Assembly (NCBI GenBank): GCA_047967505.1 | Contig: CM106538.1 | Origin: Dipteris shenzhenensis | Taxonomy: Eukaryota; Polypodiophyta; Polypodiopsida; Gleicheniales | Direction: 5' to 3' (one strand) | Length of the DNA stretch: 64,000 bases | Part shown: positions 12,155 to 23,730 of the stretch, one piece after another | Numbering within the stretch: the stretch's first letter is position 1 | Layout of the letters: every line of letters starts with the position of its first letter | Made by a program: the position numbers and the translations under genes | The notes under the pieces: model-generated | The model's database searches: none | What the model was told of the DNA's origin: nothing | The model's input: the letters and a program-made list of their open reading frames with translations, nothing else

Positions 12155-13150
12155 GGGATGCGTCAATTTTACGAGCAAAAACCTATGAGCAAGTTTATCC
12201 GAGCGTGTTTTTCAAGAGATTTTTAAAAATGTTTTTCTTTAGGAAACATGATTTTTACACTTTTATTTTCACTAGAACTAGATCCCTTTATCATAAAAAT
12301 ATACAGACTAGTCACTCATTCATTTTTACACAACATAATTTTCTTATTTGGAGACATCCCTTTGTACCCCTGTTATTACCTTAAAAAAGTGTTGATTCCT
12401 TTAAGAAACATTCCTCATAATCACTCTCAATGTAATAATACTATGCATATATAATTACTTATTAACACATTTATATCATATGGCAATATCTTTTTAGTGT
12501 TTTTATAGCATATTTATGGACATGTTTCTAAAGAAGTTTAAATTACTATAAATAAGTATTAACTTAGGCTTATATATCACTCTCATAAAATACATATAAT
12601 ATTTAACCCTATATATGAAAGATTTTCCAAAACATAACTTCATAGATGTGCTCAAATTGGGTGTTCCGATCAATTTGAGTGGTTGAATGACTATATTTGG
12701 ACATTGGATATGAAAGTTATGTCACTTTTAAAAGTGCTGTCCAAGGGAGACTTGCTTCAAAGGGGTTTCGCTGGCAAAACTACCTGGATGGCTTGCTTCA
12801 ATGAGTTTTCTTTGAAGAAACTCTTTCATGAAAATAGGTTGAGAGAGGGTTTTCAATGTCACCCCCTATTAAGTAAAAGTTGTAAGAAGGATCATAAGGG
12901 AATTTTCATAGAGAAGTCTACTCTACATGTGGGTTTCTTCAAAAGCCATCCCATTATGCTCTCACCATTCCTACAGATTCACCTAAAGATTTTTGTATAA
13001 AATAGGCATTGCTATAATACTTTGCATATTTCTAAGTGAAACTATGTTTTCTTCTGATCGATTTTTGCCATATTTATGCATAGTTGGAAGCTTTTTTTTT
13101 TTTCCTTCGCTCGGACGCTTGGAAGATTTCGCTCAGAAAATGCTCGTCCC
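12155..13150. mobile_element. Non-autonomous Mutator-like element inserted in copia A
   Basis: 996 bp absent from the same site in element B, where the sequence is continuous. Flanked by a perfect 9-bp duplication CTCCCACAG (12146-12154 and 13151-13159), the length typical of Mutator-like elements. Ends are imperfect inverted repeats beginning GGGAYG: GGGATGCGTCAATTTTACGA at the left against GGGACGAGCATTTTCTGAGC (reverse complement) at the right, with several GAGC/GCTC motifs near both ends. A 105-codon open frame (12683-13000) matches nothing I recognise and there is no transposase. Insert plus duplication is 1005 bp, so the pol frame resumes unchanged behind it. Confidence 0.85.
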
Positions 13151-13159
13151 CTCCCACAG

Positions 13160-14886
13160 GTATACAATCAAGGATAGATGATGGATCATCTATTGGTGGA
13201 AATGATGAGCCAAATGTGACTGATATGAAGGTGGGACAGCAAGCTGAAATGCCCTTGAGAAGATCATCTAGAGTGTCTAGACTGCTTGATAGGTTTGTTC
13301 GAAGGATAGACTATGTGATGCTTACTGATTGCGGGGAGCCTTCTTGCTACAGAGAGGCTATGATGCGCGAGGATCAACGCAAGTGGGAGTATGCTATGCA
13401 ATCAGAGATGAGTTCACTTATGAAGAATAAGACTTGGGACTTGGTTTCTTTGCCACATGGAAAGAAAGCATTGCCATGTAAATGGGTCTACAAAATGAAC
13501 GTCACAGGTGATGATGTGCCTAGGTACAAGGACCATTTGGTCGCTAAAGGATTCAAGCAAGAGAAGGGTGTGGACTTTGATGAGATATTCTCTCCGGTTG
13601 TGAAGATGACCACACTTAGATGCATGCTTGGACTAGTGGCATTAGAGGATATGGAGCTTATGCAGATGGATGTCAAGACAGCTTTCTTGCATGGGGATTT
13701 GCATGAGGAAATTTACATGGTGCAGCCGGAAGGCTTTGAAGAAAAGGGCAAAGAGCATTTAGTTTGCAAGCTGAAGAAGAGTCTCTATGGTCTTAAGCAA
13801 GCGCCTAGAGAATGGTATCAGAATTTTGATGCTTTCATTCGGTCCCAGGGTTTTTTTAGGAGTGAAATTGATCACTGCCTCTACACTAAAAGGGCTAAGA
13901 ATAATAGCCTGATAATCTTGGCACTATATGTGGATGATATGCTATTGGCTAGCAAGAATACTTATGAGCTACATGCATTAAAGGCCAAGTTGCATGAGGC
14001 CTTTGATATGAAGGATTTGGGACTTGCAGGTCATATTCTTGATATGCACATCACGCGTGATCGGAGTAGGAAACTCCTTTGGCTTTCACAAAAAGAGTAT
14101 GTTACAAAAGTATTGCAGCGTTTCAATATGGAGGGGGCGAAGGCAGTGAGTACTCCATTGCCTCCATATGTGAAACTGAGTCATACAGATAGTTCCAAAT
14201 CAAATGAGGAAAGTGCCATGATGGCCAAGGTTTCTTATGCATTAGCAGTTGGGAGTCTTATGTATGCTATGATAGCTACTAGACTAGACATTGCATTTGC
14301 AGTGGGAGTTGTTAGCCGGTATATGGCTAATCCAGGAAAGAGGCATTGGGAGGCAGTTAAGTGCATCATGAGGTACAGGAAGGGTACCAAGGAGATGTGC
14401 ATCTGCTTTGGTAAAGGAGACATGCGTGTACTTGGGTACACAGATTCAGACTATGCAGGGCATGTGGATAGTAGGACATCCACTTCTGGTTATATGTTCA
14501 CCTTTGCAGGTAGTGCAGTGTCGTGGATGTCTCGCGCATAGAAGTGCATTGCTTTGTCTACCACAGAAGCTGAGTATATTGCAGCCACAGAGGACTGCAA
14601 GGAGACTATATGGCTTGATCGGCTAGTGGAAGATTTGGGGATTCATATAGGTGTACCGACATTGCATAGTGATTCCATGAGTGCTATTCAGCTAGCACGG
14701 AATCCGGTCTTTCATGCAAAGAACAAACACATTGAGGTCAGGTACCATTTCATCAGGGAGGTACTTGAGGACAAGCGCATAGAGCTTGTCAAGGTTCATA
14801 CAGATGATAACCCTGCAGATATGCTGAGGAAGAGTCTACCTAGTCAGCGGTTTGAGTATTGTTGTGTATTGATGGGCATTGGATAG
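13160..14886 (+). pseudogene. Reverse transcriptase and RNase H of copia A
   Basis: RT runs from about 13330 (ACKWVYKM-type block as PCKWVYKMNV) through QMDVKTAFLHGDL, LYGLKQAPREWYQ and the catalytic YVDD (13927-13938). The connection and RNase H follow with YTDSDYAG, STTEAEYIA and HIEVRYHF, ending at a stop at 14884-14886. One TAG (14539-14541) lies between RT and RNase H and is also present in B. An R-to-D change in the block RYKDHLVAKGF (B has RYKARLVAKGF) is a further sign of decay. Confidence 0.92.
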
Positions 14887-14928
14887 TATGCTCATTGGTT
14901 GTTCTCGCTTAAAGGCACATTGTCCTTT

Positions 14929-14939
14929 AAGTGGGAGGT
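14929..14939 (+). promoter_or_regulatory. Polypurine tract of copia A
   Basis: AAGTGGGAGGT directly abuts the 3' LTR. It is the expected primer site for plus-strand DNA synthesis. The same sequence occurs before the 3' LTR of element B. Confidence 0.85.
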
Positions 14940-15110
14940 TGTGGGGGTTAAAGGTCACTGTGCCTTTACCACAGTTATGTACAATACTCAAACACATATA
15001 TAAGTGAATGAAAAAGAAGATTAGGGTGGTTCTGCACCCACCAAAACTTGTGTGGCTCTCTGTTTCTCTCTCTCCCTCTTCCGTTCTTGCTTTCGTTGAG
15101 AGCACGCTCA
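14940..15110 (+). repeat. 3' LTR of copia A
   Basis: 171 bp, TGTGGGGGTTAAAGG to GAGAGCACGCTCA, followed by the target duplication ccaag. Confidence 0.95.
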
Positions 15111-16512
15111 CCAAGTACCAACATCCTAGATGCACTAAACAAAGGATTGATAAGTTTCTTTCCACTATGGATATAGTCTTGATCATGCAAACCAATAATA
15201 CTCCCATCAAATGTGATGTGTGCTATAAAGGGCCAACCCTTCCAAGGAATGCACAACCTAGGACATTGACAAGAAGAGTAATCTTGCAACATCAATTTTC
15301 TACACCTACTATCCCCATCTAAAGCATGTCCTATCAATGGACCTACCATGCCCCTTAGAAACATGTTTCAAGAACGCTGAATGCTCTCCCACTGTTCTTT
15401 GACAAACATGGAATCAAACCTATTACATGTGAATTGCCCCAATAGAACTAGCCCTGGCAAGCATTCAAGAAGAGGATTCACTATCAATACCTTTGCATAA
15501 TGAGCAATCACATTATGTTGAAAAGCATCCGCAACTCTAAGATATCCATCTTGACGATCACCAACTTGCATGACAAAGTCTGGAATGCAAGTGTGTTCTA
15601 GCTTTTGACCACAAAAGCCAACCAAATTATTATCATGTGCCACCCATCTCACTATTCTTTTCACAACTGTTTCATCCTCAACTAGAAGAACCGGCACACT
15701 ACCCAAGGGTATACCTTTCTTCATCATGTGACAAGTGTAAACTTCTCTTGCATGTTGAAATATATCCTCTTGTAAACCTGTTCGAAAGTAAAGTGCTTTT
15801 CTTGCAAATAATTCCTTTGTTGTATTGGAATATCTCTTCCCTTGACCTACTCTTGAAATTTTTTGTGAAATGTCAACAAAGAAGTTCCACAATGCCTTAT
15901 TTCCCTCAAACAGACCTAGCTCACGAGCATTGATTATATCTTGACAAAACTTTCTAACATCTTTCCTCACCATGGCTTCCATAGCGCTCTCCCGAAGACT
16001 CCTAACCTTCACGCTCAATGCAAGAACTTCAGTTCGTGTGAAGGCTTTAATACCCCAACCATTGTGGATTTTGTTTTTGCTACTCTCAATAACTATAAAT
16101 TGTCAAATAATCTAGCCATCTACCACCTCCTGTGTCTCCTTATCCACGAGTGTCTGAAGATTGAATTTGCTGATATACTCGCATGCGAAAGTCTCGTTCT
16201 TTAGGAATAGCAACACATGCACAACATTGCAAATTATCAAAGTGTGTTCCCTCCAAACATATCCACTTGCAATCCTTATAATGGAAAGTGGCATTAATTT
16301 CAATGAACTCTATTGTCCCCATCATAATTGTTGCCTTAGTTGCTAGCACATTGTGCCATTTGCCACCTCCCTTACTATCATCCAAAAATGGCTTTAAGTC
16401 AACCACATTCCCATCATAGTTATATGACCCTTGCCAAAAACCCCAACACAAGGTTGCAAGCAAGCTACTTTCTATGAGCAAAGAAGGAATCTGTTAAAGT
16501 TTCCAATAGACT

Positions 16513-16676
16513 TGAAAATTTGCCTAATGAAGAGAGAGCCAAAAGCCATATGACTAGCTACACCTAATATCTCTATAAAAAATAAAAAATAATGATTGAA
16601 AATAGAAGCCTGAAAATTTGCCTAATGGAGAGAGAGCCAAAAGCCATATGACTAGCTACACCTAACATCTCTATAG
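16513..16676. repeat. Tandem duplication, 98-bp period
   Basis: TGAAAATTTGCCTAATG starts at 16513 and 16611. Both copies contain AGAGAGAGCCAAAAGCCATA and ACTAGCTACACCTAA. It lies in a probable intron of the minus-strand transposon-type gene. Confidence 0.8.
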
Positions 16677-17597
16677 AAGCAATGAGCATATGAGAAATAC
16701 CTAATGGCTTTCGTGATGCATTGGCAGTTTGCAAGGTGTCATTATCTATAAGAAAACATTACAATAGAGCATAAGGAAAAATGGTCACTTGGAAAATACA
16801 AAGTTGATGGAAAACACAGCTAGAACATGTGAGTTTTACCTTTAGCGGAACATTTCTTGAAAAAAGCACTTAGATCTCTTTGCTTCTTATCTATAATTGT
16901 CACCTTGGATGGGTGACCACTGGCCCTCTTCACTTGATTACTAGAATCAATGCCCCTAGCCTTTGTGATATGTAGCTTGGATTTCATATGCTCAATCATG
17001 CATTGTCATAGAGATCCTGTCTTTGGATATAGTGGTATCCACTTGTTATCTAGCATGCAACTTATATAGACTTTTGATAGAGTGCTATAATCTTCAATAC
17101 TCTCTGTTACTAGTTGAAACACCACATTATTCTCACTTGCAAAGGTTGAAACCTCCAGCGTTGCTTCATTTATTTTTTCTTTTCCTAATTCCATACTATC
17201 ATCCAATGAACCAAGGATCTCTTTTCTATGGCTCTCTTGCTCACGTAACCCAATAATCCTCATATGGGATGCTGAGTTTATGTGTGAGTGTGTGTAATTA
17301 TACAAAGTGTTAGGATCACCTTGACCATAAGACCAATCACACTCCTCACTTCAAATCTAAAACAATGCTTTACCATCCTTGTCCTTTGACATGAGCTCAA
17401 ATCTATCATGTCGGCCTTTTGCTCTTACCTTTTCTTTTGCTATCTTAATCTCCCTTTGCCATTTTTTGACCTCAGATGGTGTTGTAAGGTGACTTTTCAA
17501 TCGATTCTTAGAAACACTACCACATGTAGTCGAATCATCTACACCCTTGAGCGAGATCATGCATAAATAAACCTGAAGGAACTGTACACTTTGGCTG

Positions 17598-17717
17598 CAT
17601 TTTATTGCTCTCTCCAACTGAGTCCACCTTTTGGTGTTTGCATTGTGTATCATATTCCATTTTATTGCTATCTCCAATTGAGTCCACTTTTTGGCATTTG
17701 CCTTGTGTATCATATTC
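17598..17717 (-). repeat. In-frame tandem duplication, 60 bp x 2
   Basis: Two 60-bp copies (17598-17657 and 17658-17717) encode, on the minus strand, two 20-residue repeats beginning KMEYDTQ with KVDS inside. The in-frame period supports that this block was coding. Confidence 0.85.
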
Positions 17718-17957
17718 CATTTTCAATTGGATGGTTACTTCTGCAGCATCAACTATCCATCTCTCCTCTTGCTTGGCCCCAATTGGAATTTTCCTAGATC
17801 CTCCCAAAAATATAAACTCATCTATGATGAGATTATCAAGGATGATCTCTTCTCTCAAGTCCTTGTAGCTACCACCGGTTTTAAGATGAACATATCCCAA
17901 CACATGATTTTCAGCCACACCCTCATCGAACACAATCACAATTTCATGCCTCTCCAT

Positions 17958-20900
17958 GCTCTTATAAAAGGGCTAGATAACAAAAAAGGTGCCCAATAAG
18001 ATAATCTCAAATGGACAGTAAAACTTGTTGTAAAGTAAGGAAAATGAGGAAAAAAATAGTGCAAAATCCTCATTAACATGTTCAAAATGAAGGATGAAAT
18101 GGACATAAAATCTGGTGCAAAGTAAGGAAGAATCAGAGCTACTTCAAGCCAAAAATATCCTTTTGAAGCTTATAGCTGCTCTAGGCTAGTAACTTGTAAC
18201 AAATTACAACACTTGTAAACAAATTCCAACAAAAAACATGTGAGTTCAAGTAGAAACATAGGCCTTCTCAATGCATTATTTGTAGTAGCTAAAATCAACA
18301 AACTCACAGAGCTAATGGCCACCACATTGGCTTTTTGCAAAGGGTATTTCCACTATTACCATATCTAACACATGAGATTACGTGGACTTGCACTCTCCAA
18401 TTGCATCTATTCAAAATAGCAAAATCTCAACAAGCCCATATTAGGCATGTCATTTAATCAATGCAGTGCGTGAGATTAGAGCTCAAAAAATTCAATCCAA
18501 CCACAATCTGGCATATATGTCAAACCAAGCATCGTACAATAGAAATATCTTTGCATATCCTATAATTAATGTATTCCATGATACAATATCTCGACTTGAT
18601 AGATCGTCAAAATCTTCTTGGACATAGTTCTAGCCCATAGTTTTGTGGATGTATTCAGCTTATCTTCTCCTCGTCTACATATATTATTTTTTGTATATTT
18701 TGATCTAAAATTCCAGCAGCTACTGATCTAAAATTCCAACAAAATTTCTGATTGAGGGATCTAGCATAGTATTTCTAACATACATGTCAAATTGTTTCCA
18801 ACAAACACATTTCTCTCAATCCCATTTGTCTGATATTAGCATGTATTTGTCGGCCTCTTTCAAACATTCACCCTAGCACAAGCTCTCAGATGAACCTAAG
18901 TTTTAAGGAGCTGAGAAAAGTGAACCTCCCTCCTTGAGTTCTCTCTCTTCCCTCCTTTCTCTTCCGTAGCACCCCTCCAGACTCGTTCCTCTTCTGGCCT
19001 CACTTTCCCTCCTTGCTCGTCCCTCGCACCTGCGTTCTCCCTACCCCCCACCTCTCCCCTCTTCCCATGCATGTCCCTTCCCTCTCTCCCTCCCTCCCTC
19101 TACCTCCCTCCCATCGTCAGATCTCCAATCTCTCTCCCCTCCTTATTCGTTTGGTGGCCCCTCCCTCCTCGTCTTGCTCACCACTCTCTCCCCTCCTGCC
19201 TTCCCCTACCCCTCCCAAACTACCTTGAATACATGCTGCCTTCCCTGCCTTAACACGTCTCCGATATCCTTCAATCACCATCTACCTTTCCAGATTGTTG
19301 CTAGCCTTTACAAACCATTGTACTTAACCACCAGACTGCTCTTGACAGTCTGCTATCCCACTAGCCTCTTTGCCAGACTGTTGCACCTAGATCAAGACTA
19401 GTATTACACCTAACCATTTGATGATTGTGCTTTCTTTGAGTGCATAATCTCGTCCCCAATGTAGGAGTTTGAAATCCTTAAAAAATAAGGATGAAGATCA
19501 TGATGGCACCCACACTGGAGAACAACCAAGGAGAGAAAGTGCAAGAGAGAGACACAATACAAAATCAAAGATTTTTGACAAGACATAAACCAAGGGAATG
19601 CCTGCCTCCCTCTTTTCCAACTGAATTTGTAAGAATTGAATTCTCATAACAACAAAGCTACATGAATCACTCACTAGCAAAAAGGTTCGTTGCTCCCAGG
19701 CGTCCATCAATTGTTCTACAACTCCCTCCAGAAGAGAGACTTTGGGAACGGCCGCTTCATGATTGTGAACTGAATTGCCTGATGAAAACCCTCTGCCACC
19801 AAACCCAGACCTCCCTACGCCAGAAAAATGAGTCTCATGCTCTCCCTAAAAGAAGGATTCCAATCTTGCATATCGTTTCTTGTTTTAGAATTAAGTGCGC
19901 AAAACCACCTTTTTTCTTGATTCCTCAACATTGCCTCCATGCGAGAGCTCCAATGCGTTAGAGAAATGTTGATGTCACTTCAATGCCTCCATACCTATTT
20001 CACCTCAAAGTCATAGATCTAGAGAGATCACCCCTTCGGAACTCCCCTTCCCTGACCCCCGTAGCCTCCTTGCAGCCGCCATCGGCTTGAAAAATGAGGT
20101 ACCCTTGTGCGACCCCTCGCTTCTAGCTCACTTCTCCTTGCCTCTAGGTGTACAGCTGAGGAGAGCGCACATAAACTGTTAGGAGGAGCAAGAAGAGAAA
20201 TAGCTGGTAGAGCTGTGTATGTGAACAGCTTGGGCTGCTTGTGGCAACTCGAAGGAGAAGAAAAGGAGGGCTAGGTCGGCAAGCAGAAAAGAGGTGAAAG
20301 GGGCGTGAAAAGATAGCAGAGGGTTGGGCAGCTTGATTCGAGAAGGGGGAGGAAAATAATTCATTAAGATAAGTTTGCTAACCATACCCTAGGTTGGGGC
20401 TATTAACCCTGGCGGACTGTACCCTTAACTAATCATGTTGAAAAATAGGAAAAAAATTCTTTGAATTTCTTATTTCATCATGAGGGAGGACATACTTTGG
20501 GGACCAAAATAAAAGATTAGGGAGAGATGAGGAGGGGCACAGTACACACATATGAAGTGTACTTTAAAATGAGAGTGGATCATTTGAGATGAGGAGGGGC
20601 ACATGACACACATACGAAGTGCTGATCTCTTGAGAGTGGATCATTTGAAATCTCCTATTGGTCAATGACAATTTAATTTGAGAATAGTCCCCGCCATTAC
20701 TAAATGGCCACATGGACAATGGAGCATTTCCCCCAAATTTGGCAATCTCCCATTGGTCCACCTCCAAATTTTCCCCTAATGCATATTGATTAGTTAGAGG
20801 CTGAATACATGCCCAAGAATGAACCCGAATTTTCAGCATGTGTCTTCCATGTGTTAGACCTCCCATAAACAAGCTTGACTTATGTAACTACAATATATTA

Positions 20901-22059
20901 AACCATTTCCTTTAAAGTAGGAAACTTGCAAGGCCATTTTTTACAAACACTCTTATAACCATAACTACTAATTTGAAAAGAACACACAATATAGTAAAGT
21001 CTTAGAATAGGCTTGAAATATTCTACATGTTTCCAAATTCAACGGAAAAGTTTTCACTTCAAAGAAAGCATTGTATTGTGGTTTGTAAACCTTCATGAAG
21101 TTGAATTCTTTACAAATTTATTGATTCATCCATTACCTGACCCCTTATTTGGATCAAATAATTCATACCAAAAGTAGAAGATGACAATGCACAATAATGG
21201 GGTGCTCAACTATGTGGAAATAGAAGAAACAATACAGTACATCACAACTTTGCTCCTTGAAAATCATTTGCTAGCAAATGAAACACAACCCTTCTACACT
21301 ACATCTCCAAAATTCCTTGATATCAATACAGTAAGAGAATAAGGGCAACTTGGGAGAACTAGCTTGTGGTCAAAATCAAAGAGTGAAAGAGTGAGAGGGT
21401 ATAGGTGTGGGTGTGGTGGTGTTCCTATGGCCATGTTTTGCTTAATCTGCTTGTAGTAAGGTATTACTATGGAACATTTCTTACACCTTTTTCCATATCC
21501 TTTTTTCTTGTTTTCTCTAAACATTAGCCCCTTTAATTTGCCACGATTAGTTCTTTGATTACCAGAATTAACAATAAGAATAACCATCAATGAAGGAGAC
21601 CCAATGTTAGTTTTGGGCTTAGTTCATGAACACCCAATGACTGACTTGTCAAAAGATTATTTGTGTGTCATTTATACATCTAGGTTAAAAATTAGTAGTC
21701 CCCTACATCTACCCCTCTACCCTTGCCTACCCCCCCCCCTCCCCCCAAACTTAAATTTAAGATTAGAAAAAAAATAAAAGGGCCCCCACCCGTAATGTAT
21801 AAGCTTATGTGTCATCTTAAAAAAAAACCCCTAGTGTACACTCACGTGATATCGTAAGGTTCCCCTTGTGAATCCCTCGAGATATACATATACACAGATT
21901 ATGTGTGTGTGTGTGTGTGTGTGTTACTTCTTATTTAAGGAAGTTACCCTATGGAGGAAGAGGAGAAGCCATGTGGAGGGAAAGGAAAAGCGAGAGGAGG
22001 TCATGAGAAAGCTGCTGCGTGGGGGGGCAGCCCCTCTATGGAAGACTTATTGTCTCTGA
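17958..22059. other. No gene recognised; pyrimidine-rich and repeat segments
   Basis: 18000-18900 is AT-rich without signals I recognise. 18930-19260 is strongly C/T-rich on the plus strand, as in a leader or LTR U5, but no termini were found. 19460-20400 has mixed composition with short frames only. 20524-20650 is a tandem duplication. 21730-21750 holds a poly-C run and 21902-21924 a (GT)n tract. Parts may be degraded LTR elements. Confidence 0.4.
20524..20650. repeat. Tandem duplication, about 61-bp period
   Basis: GAGATGAGGAGGGGCAC occurs at 20524 and 20585, each followed by an ACACACAT(A/C)(T/C)GAAGTG segment and GAGAGTGGATCATTTGA. Confidence 0.75.
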
Positions 22060-23590
22060 ATTTCCAGTGTGATGTTGTTAGCATTGAAGGCCTACACTAG
22101 CCTGGCAGTAGGGGAAGGTGGGGAGAAGCTTGACAGGGTGTCTAGAGAAAGGTAGAGTCATCCACTCCGAGTCCACTTCCATGTAGTAAACAGTGGCTTA
22201 CTATCAAATCTATTTGTGGGAATATTTTGATGTGGGGACATGGCGGATGCACAAAGGGTTTTTGACCAATTTCCCTATACTAATGTGTCATCTTGGTCTA
22301 CCATGATCATGGGTTATAGCAAGCAAGATGAGGGTGTCCTGGCTTTGGATTCGTATACTTGCATTCAATGGGAAAGCATCTAACTAGAAGCCCAAACATT
22401 CATTTGGGTATTGAAGGCTTGCAATAGCCTTGCAACACTAAAAGAGGGGACACGAATTGATAGGAAGTTCGAAAAAAATAAATGTTTGGTGAAAGGTAGA
22501 ACCCTGAACTCCAAAATTTTTAAGATTGTCATTGAGTTTGGCTTATTTGTGGGAACCACTTTGGTGGACATGTATGTGATATGTGGGAGCTTTGAGTGTC
22601 TTTAATGAATTGTACATGGAGTACAAGGATCTTGGAGTATGTCCAAAAAGAAGAAAATGAAGAGGCTTTTAGCCTTTCTGTACAAATGCACGAGCAAGGT
22701 CTATTGGCGTGTAGTAGCACCTTTATTGCCATATAAAATGGGGGGACACTGGAAGATGGAAGATGCATGAAGGGTTTTTGTATAATTTTCCTATCATAAT
22801 GTGTCTTCTGGGTCTAGCATGAGCATGGGTTGTAACAAGCATGATGAGGATGTGTTGGCTTTGGATTTGTATGCTTGGATGTAGTGGGGAGGCATCCAAA
22901 TGAATGCCCAAATATTCATTTGTGCATTGAAGGCTTGCAATAGCCTTGAATTGATGGAAGAGGGGAAGCAAGTTGAAGGGATGTTTAGAAAACAACTCTA
23001 AAGTTTTTAAGATTGGCTTTGAGTTTGATTTATTTGTGGGAACCACTCTCTATGGATTAACCTCAAAAAAATTTAGTGTACCATGTGCATTCAAACAGAG
23101 GGGTATTTTGATTAAACTTTTCAAAAATATTTAAAAGGATTACAATAACAGGAGGGGTTTTTAAATTTAAATTTAAGTAAAAATCACTTGTTCACAAGTA
23201 AAGAGGTGTGTTTTTATTGAGGGAAAAAAGTTAGTTGAGGGATTTTTTAAATACCCCTTGAATTCACATGATACATAGGGTTTCTTAGTATTGCACCCCC
23301 AAAGGAACCACTTTAGTGGACATGTACACGAAATGTGGGAGCATTGTGTGTCTTTAATGAATTGCATCGTCGTAATGTGTTGAACTGGAGTACAATGATC
23401 ATGGGGTATGTCAAAGAAGAAGAAAGTGAGGAATCTTTTGGCTTTTATGTGCAAAAGCATGAGCCACGTCTGTTGCGAAGTAGCTTTACCATTGTTGCCA
23501 TCCAGAAGGCATGTGGCAACACAACTTTGGATATTGAAAAGGAGATTGATTCTCAAATTAGCAAGGTCGCTTTTGAGATCCCGTGTTGAG
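22060..23590 (+). pseudogene. Degenerate PPR (pentatricopeptide repeat) gene fragment
   Basis: PPR proteins bind organellar RNA. Here only decayed repeats remain. At 22238-22360 one frame reads CGDMADAQRVFDQFP then SSWSTMIMGYSKQDEG. At 22405-22605 comes LKACNSLATLKEGTRI and later VGTTLVDMYVICGSFECL. A second copy of the same two-motif unit follows at 22740-23040 with stops, and a third at 23304-23590 (NELHRRNVLNWSTMIMGYV, KACGNTTLDIEKEI). The tandem units are about 500 bp apart, suggesting local duplication. Stops, frameshifts and a MITE at 23048-23303 show it is not functional. The style is that of the plant combinatorial PCMP/DYW class, but no DYW end is visible. Confidence 0.8.
23048..23303. 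mobile_element. MITE copy 1 of a three-copy family, 9-bp duplication
   Basis: Inserted in the PPR pseudogene. GGAACCACT (23039-23047) is repeated at 23304-23312, and the PPR reading GTTLVDMY resumes after it. The interior is shared with copies near 27771-28015 and, inverted, 31305-31559. Ends are short imperfect inverted repeats related to GGGGTGCACT, with a second inner match at GCATTCAAA. Confidence 0.7.
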
Positions 23591-23730
23591 ACCCAATGGA
23601 GCTAGTCTCAAACCCGTCATAGACAGGTGATGTTACTTGTGTATCTTAATCTAACTTGGGGAAAGGTAATTGGAAAGGCCTTTACTTTCAATTGAGAAAT
23701 TTAATTGATTTCTTAACTGAAAAGGTGGAG

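Larger units (their letters stand above)
8198..15110 (+). mobile_element. Ty1/copia retrotransposon A (with nested insertion)
   Basis: Complete element: LTRs at both ends, 5-bp target duplication ccaag (8193-8197 and 15111-15115), tRNA-Met primer-binding site, long leader, gag-protease-integrase-RT-RNase H order (copia type) and a polypurine tract. Without the 996-bp insertion plus its 9-bp duplication, its length is about 5.9 kb. By eye the two LTRs differ at about 11 of 168 positions plus a 3-bp indel, so the insertion is old. The coding region has a 13-bp deletion and several stops. It is the sister of element B at 35315-41226. Confidence 0.95.
6332..17957 (-). pseudogene. Large transposon-type gene of unnamed family, interrupted by copia A
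   Basis: A minus-strand gene can be followed in blocks. The N-terminal block starts at a real ATG (17957) and carries a 20-residue tandem repeat. Further blocks lie at 17357-17713, 17006-17305, 16140-16481, 15368-16018 and 15115-15364 (motif DQDYIHSGKKLINP). After copia A the frame resumes at 8197 with DEHGLQEGDIERKDRQNW, then 6713-7162 (GSDACENFFSKVGGM) and 6332-6712 (acidic, then KSTLISQLNGNTTLSKDRL). Gaps between blocks look like introns. Stops (near 8012 and 6592), the 6.9-kb copia and a MITE make it dead. From memory, the block order resembles large uncharacterised, repetitive proteins of cnidarians and other invertebrates, so I infer a DNA transposon protein. The function is not established and I could not define terminal repeats. 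Confidence 0.6.

Noticed and set aside
12683-13000. 105-codon frame inside the Mutator-like insertion as a transposase
   Set aside because: Too short, with no MULE, zinc-finger or DDE motif. More likely chance or a captured fragment I cannot identify.
19013-19401. Pro/Ser/Leu-rich plus-strand frames
   Set aside because: Three overlapping frames are open because the sequence is pyrimidine-rich; no domain or conserved start.
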